The notes beneath the pieces are model-generated. The model made no database searches. It was not told the origin of the DNA and saw only the letters and a program-made list of their open reading frames with translations. DNA of 64,000 nucleotides from Amylolactobacillus amylophilus DSM 20533 = JCM 1125 (GTDB lineage: Bacteria > Bacillota > Bacilli > Lactobacillales > Lactobacillaceae), in assembly GCF_001936335.1 (NCBI RefSeq), contig NZ_CP018888.1:248001-312000 (forward strand), in the 5' to 3' direction. The translations under genes and the position numbers were made by a program. Of the stretch, positions 60,716 through 64,000 are shown piece by piece. The first letter of the stretch is position 1, and every line of letters starts with the position of its first letter.

Positions 60716-63274
60716 TTAATCCTCGTTATTCAACTCTTGTTGCCATTGGCTCACTGTATTCATCAATTCAAGTGGCGTCTTGTCAGCCAAGTACAACGAC
60801 CTAATCGTGCTGATTACGTCCTTCTCTACGTCACTGATTGTATCTTCCGAATCAAACAGAGCTAATTGTTCCGTATTCTTGGTTGACGCGGAATGTTGGT
60901 CCTGCTCCAGCTGATGCAACATCGTCGTGGCTTCTGCAAGTACCGGTTGCGGGAGCCCCGCTAGCTTCGCCACATGAATCCCATAAGATTCGTCCGCTGC
61001 CCCAGGCAATACTTTATGCAAGAAAATTAATTCGCCATTTTTTTCGGTAGCACCGACATGCACGTTCTTCAAGTGGGTTAGCGTCTGATCGAGCATCGTC
61101 AACTCATGATAGTGTGTGGCAAACATTGTCTTAGCATGAATATTATTATGTAAGTACTTAATAATTGCACCGGCGAGTGCCATCCCATCATAAGTGGCCG
61201 TCCCCCGACCAATCTCATCGAAGATCACCAGGGACTTTTTAGTAGCATGCATCAAAGCCTGATTTGCCTCGTTCATCTCAACCATGAAGGTACTCTGGCC
61301 AGAAATCAGGTCGTCCGCAGCGCCAATTCTGGTAAATATTTGGTCAAAAATCGGCAGCTTGGCCGTTTCGGCGGGAATAAAAGAACCAATCTGGGCCATC
61401 ACAACAATCAGAGCTAGTTGGCGCATGTACGTGCTCTTACCAGACATGTTCGGTCCAGTAATCAAGAAAATATTGCTACTCTCATCCATTAGCACGTCAT
61501 TTGGGATATAGTCCCGTTTGGCCAGAACCTGTTCCACCACCGGGTGACGCCCGTTAACAATCTGAATATTCTGGTCTTTTTCATTGATGGTCGGCTTAGT
61601 GTACTGATTCTTCTCTGCTAAAACCGCGAAGTCCGCTAGGACATCCAATGTAGCTATCTCTTGACCCAACTTTTGTAGTTGGGGGATGTATTGCTTAATC
61701 TGATCGCGCAGCTTGACGAAAAGTTCGTGCTCGAGGTCCGTTGATTTATTCTCTGCCTCGAGAATTAAATGTTCATGCTCCTTCAATTCAGGCGTTATAT
61801 ACCGCTCTGCATTGGTCAAAGTCTGCTTTCTCTGGTAGCGCTCCTCAGGCACATTTGCCTTGTTTGCGTTAGTCACCTCGATGTAGTAACCAAAGACCTT
61901 GTTAAAGCCGATTTTGAGCGTATTAATTCCCGTCTGCTCACGTTCCTTTGCTTCAAGCTCCGCCACCCAACGCTTGCCATTTGTCATGACGTCAACGTAA
62001 CGGTCAAGCTGGTCATTATAACCCGGACGAATTAGTCCGCCATCTGTGGTGGAAACGGGTGGGTCATCGACCAATGCTGTCGTAATCAGCTCTGCCACAT
62101 TTTGCATTGGGTCAAGTTGTGAAGCAAAGTCTAGCAGCGTCTTGCTCTGGGACTGGCGAAGTGTAGCGAGTATCAAAGGAACCTGCTTCAACGAGCGGGC
62201 CAGCTGCAACAATTCACGTCCATTGACGCTGCCAAAAGCAATGCGGCCAGTCAAGCGCTCCAGATCATACACACCGGCAAGTGCATCTAGAACACTCTCC
62301 CGCGTGAAGTAATCGTCTAGCAGAGCTTCGACCATCTCTTGGCGTGCCACAACATCCTGTTTCCTAATCAGGGGGCGGTCAATCCACTGTTTAAGGAGGC
62401 GTCCACCCATCGCTGTCTTTGTTTGATCCAACAACCAGTACAGCGAACCCGCCTTTTTCTGTGTTTTGTTGGAATTTAGCAACTCCAAATTCTGCTTCAC
62501 GACGTGACTCATCTGGAGGTAACTACTTGGCTCGTATGTCTTGGCTATTTGGAGGTGAGCGAGGCTCCTCTTCTGGGTAGCCACCAGATAATCGATTAGC
62601 TGGCTCGTGCTTAGACGTTCCTCTTCGTTAGTGAGGTTCTGGGTGACAAATGACGTCTCACTTGACGGTTGTTCCGGTTTAAACGGCTTTGAAATGATGA
62701 TGTTAGCCTTGGCAAAATAATCTTTTTGCTGATCAGTGAGTGCGCCCGACCAAACAACCTCTTTCGTTCTGAGCGACAGTAATTCATTGAATGTGCTGTC
62801 AAAGTCCACTAGATGGGTCGTCTCTATCTCACCTGTTGCGAGGTCGGCATACCCCAATCCATAACCCGCGCTGGTCAGTACAACTGAGGTCAGATAATTA
62901 TTGGTCTTTGCATGATTGGGCCGATCATCAACCATTGTCCCGGGTGTGATCAGTTGAATGACATCCCTTTTGACCATCCCTTCAGCCAGCTTTGGATCCT
63001 CCAGTTGCTCGCTAATGGCGACCTTATAGCCTTTCTCAACCAGAGTATCGATGTAGCTTTGGACCGCGTGATGAGGCACACCGGCCATTGGAATTGGATG
63101 TTCAACATTCTTGTTTCTGTGCGTGAGTGTCAGTTCAAGAATCTGTGCCCCCTTCACAGCGTCGTCCTCGAAGAGTTCATAGAAATCGCCCACACGATAA
63201 AACAAGAAGGCATCAGCATACTGTGCTTTTATTTTCCTGTACTGTTGCATCATTGGTGTATCTGCTTGTGGCAT
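60716..63274 (-). CDS. mutS: DNA mismatch repair protein MutS
   Basis: 852 residues. Mismatch-reading motif in RVGDFYELF (Phe31-Tyr-Glu33), Walker A GPNMSGKST (607-615), Walker B LVIFDEIGRGTATYDG, and ATHYHEL. Near the C-terminus EQLALF fits the beta-clamp-binding peptide, so MutS should track with replication. The ATG at 63274 has AGGAG about 9 nt upstream; an ATG three codons earlier is too close, and the open frame reaches 31 codons beyond. TATAAT at 63311-63316 (minus strand) marks its promoter. Confidence 0.96.
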   Translation of the reverse strand: MPQADTPMMQQYRKIKAQYADAFLFYRVGDFYELFEDDAVKGAQILELTLTHRNKNVEHPIPMAGVPHHAVQSYIDTLVEKGYKVAISEQLEDPKLAEGMVKRDVIQLITPGTMVDDRPNHAKTNNYLTSVVLTSAGYGLGYADLATGEIETTHLVDFDSTFNELLSLRTKEVVWSGALTDQQKDYFAKANIIISKPFKPEQPSSETSFVTQNLTNEEERLSTSQLIDYLVATQKRSLAHLQIAKTYEPSSYLQMSHVVKQNLELLNSNKTQKKAGSLYWLLDQTKTAMGGRLLKQWIDRPLIRKQDVVARQEMVEALLDDYFTRESVLDALAGVYDLERLTGRIAFGSVNGRELLQLARSLKQVPLILATLRQSQSKTLLDFASQLDPMQNVAELITTALVDDPPVSTTDGGLIRPGYNDQLDRYVDVMTNGKRWVAELEAKEREQTGINTLKIGFNKVFGYYIEVTNANKANVPEERYQRKQTLTNAERYITPELKEHEHLILEAENKSTDLEHELFVKLRDQIKQYIPQLQKLGQEIATLDVLADFAVLAEKNQYTKPTINEKDQNIQIVNGRHPVVEQVLAKRDYIPNDVLMDESSNIFLITGPNMSGKSTYMRQLALIVVMAQIGSFIPAETAKLPIFDQIFTRIGAADDLISGQSTFMVEMNEANQALMHATKKSLVIFDEIGRGTATYDGMALAGAIIKYLHNNIHAKTMFATHYHELTMLDQTLTHLKNVHVGATEKNGELIFLHKVLPGAADESYGIHVAKLAGLPQPVLAEATTMLHQLEQDQHSASTKNTEQLALFDSEDTISDVEKDVISTIRSLYLADKTPLELMNTVSQWQQELNNED

Positions 63275-63310
63275 CTTAATCATCTCTCCTAAAAATAATA
63301 CTTTCTCATC

Positions 63311-63316
63311 ATTATA
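63311..63316 (-). promoter_or_regulatory. mutS promoter -10 box
   Basis: TATAAT on the minus strand, 37 nt upstream of the MutS ATG. I could not fix a good -35 box at 16-18 bp; the transcript would run mutS-mutL and possibly on into ruvAB-queA. Confidence 0.55.
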
Positions 63317-63339
63317 CCGTAAAATCTCCCCCGCAAACG

Positions 63340-63377
63340 ACAAAAAGAGAACAGCATGCTTGACCACTGTTCTCTAG
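63340..63377 (-). terminator. Terminator of the amino acid permease gene
   Basis: Minus strand AGAGAACAG and CTGTTCTCT form a perfect 9-bp stem around an 11-nt loop, followed by five T. Lies between the permease gene and the mutS promoter. Confidence 0.9.
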
Positions 63378-63402
63378 AATTAACATTAGTATTATTCTTA
63401 AT

Positions 63403-64000
63403 TTATTTTTTCAAATTATAGCTGTACGTTGCGACAATAATGTTTTCACGGCGCATAAAAGTCTGCTTCAAACGTAAAGCTGTCTGATTATGTAACGCGA
63501 AGTGCCAGTTCTTATTTGGGACGAACTGTGGGATCAACACTGTGGTTGAATAGTTACGTTGCGCTGCGTTGCGACTAATCACGTCCACGAAGCGACTGAC
63601 CGGCTTCACAATAGAGCGGTAAGATGAGTGGATATCGACGAAGCGAATATTCGGGTAATCTTTCGTGAACTCTGATTGAATTTCCTTCTCTTTATCGGGA
63701 TTCTCGTCCATCGAGACATGCATTGCAATGACGTAGTCACCGATTGACTCTGCATAACTGAGGGCGTTCTTAGTAACCTGAGTGACGCTTGAAACAAGCA
63801 CAATCACCGTTGAACCGTCAAATTGGTGGTAGGTTGCCTCATTATCCATGAGTCGCAGTTGTTCCGCCACATTTTTGTAATGCTGGTTAATCTTATGGAA
63901 GAGGTAGACGAGTGCAGGCATGATAACGAAAAACGGCCAGATTTCGGCTAAGCGATAGGTAAATAGAATTACCAGAATCGCGAAAGAAATCAGCGCACCG
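63403..64000 (-). CDS. APC-superfamily amino acid permease, C-terminal part (cut by window edge)
   Basis: The frame stays open to base 64000, so only the last 198 or so residues are visible. A last transmembrane segment (FAILVILFTYRLAEIWPFFVIMPALVYLF) is followed by a soluble C-terminal domain of about 170 residues with a universal-stress-like alpha/beta pattern (STVIVLVSSVTQVTKNALSYAESIGDYVIAMHVSMDE). Large APC permeases of lactobacilli (about 600 residues) have this tail. The amino acid transported cannot be told. The inner ATG at 63921 is not the start. Confidence 0.82.
   Translation of the reverse strand, partial: GALISFAILVILFTYRLAEIWPFFVIMPALVYLFHKINQHYKNVAEQLRLMDNEATYHQFDGSTVIVLVSSVTQVTKNALSYAESIGDYVIAMHVSMDENPDKEKEIQSEFTKDYPNIRFVDIHSSYRSIVKPVSRFVDVISRNAAQRNYSTTVLIPQFVPNKNWHFALHNQTALRLKQTFMRRENIIVATYSYNLKK

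Overview
The window looks like a chromosome segment from a low-to-mid GC Lactobacillaceae bacterium (Lactobacillus sensu lato). I infer this from the gene repertoire and order (alaS-ireB-ruvX-DUF1292-zapA-cvpA-mutS2-trxA; murI-rdgB-yfcE; ccpA divergent from pepQ; pepV; zwf-dinB-nrnA; tgt-yajC; mutS-mutL-ruvAB-queA), the long rRNA-linked tRNA array, Gram-positive lipoteichoic acid genes and GGAGG ribosome binding sites matching the 16S 3' end. I cannot name the species.

Layout. 1-1160: left edge with the C-terminal part of a tyrosine recombinase and a truncated DUF3800 gene, probably the end of a mobile element. 1162-6780: rrn operon 1 (minus strand; 16S, tRNA-Ile, tRNA-Ala, 23S, 5S) with three tandem promoters. 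6780-12260: lipoteichoic acid block (lafA, lafB, a flippase-like membrane protein, ltaS). 12300-15660: a decayed PTS sugar locus, made of an EIIC pseudogene with several lesions, a small membrane protein, an in-frame MupG/EIIA chimera, a palindromic GntR-type operator, a cre-like site, and a second recombinase remnant. 15737-23741: rrn operon 2 (16S, 23S, 5S) followed by 27 tRNA genes in one transcription unit, again with three tandem promoters. 23738-64000: dense housekeeping genes.

Housekeeping region. 23.7-32.9 kb holds an S1-domain protein, ferredoxin/flavodoxin-NADP reductase, PgpA, a DedA protein, the yunD-yutD-yutF type cluster, a surface-type glycerophosphodiesterase and PepV. 33-41 kb holds a class A PBP, CcpA/PepQ with a shared regulatory region, YtxH/DUF948 envelope-stress-type proteins, RdgB, MurI and YslB. 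41.6-49.4 kb holds TrxA, MutS2, CvpA, ZapA, DUF1292, RuvX, IreB and T-box-controlled AlaS. 49.4-63.3 kb holds a DEAD helicase, NrnA, DinB, Zwf, YajC, Tgt, QueA, RuvB, RuvA, MutL and MutS; the window ends inside an amino acid permease gene.

How it fits together: about half of the window concerns translation (two rRNA operons, 29 tRNAs, Tgt/QueA, AlaS); the rest is cell-envelope assembly (LTA, PBP, MurI), carbon control (CcpA) and a concentration of DNA repair and recombination genes. I found no CRISPR array and no complete insertion sequence. The most interesting observations are: the MutL protein appears to lack all three endonuclease metal-binding motifs expected of a Gram-positive MutL; the PTS/MupG remnant contains a gene fusion with an intact EIIA active site; the tRNA array contains an exact 232-bp duplicated fMet-Asp-Phe block; and the two rRNA operons, in direct orientation 17 kb apart, differ at three 16S positions.
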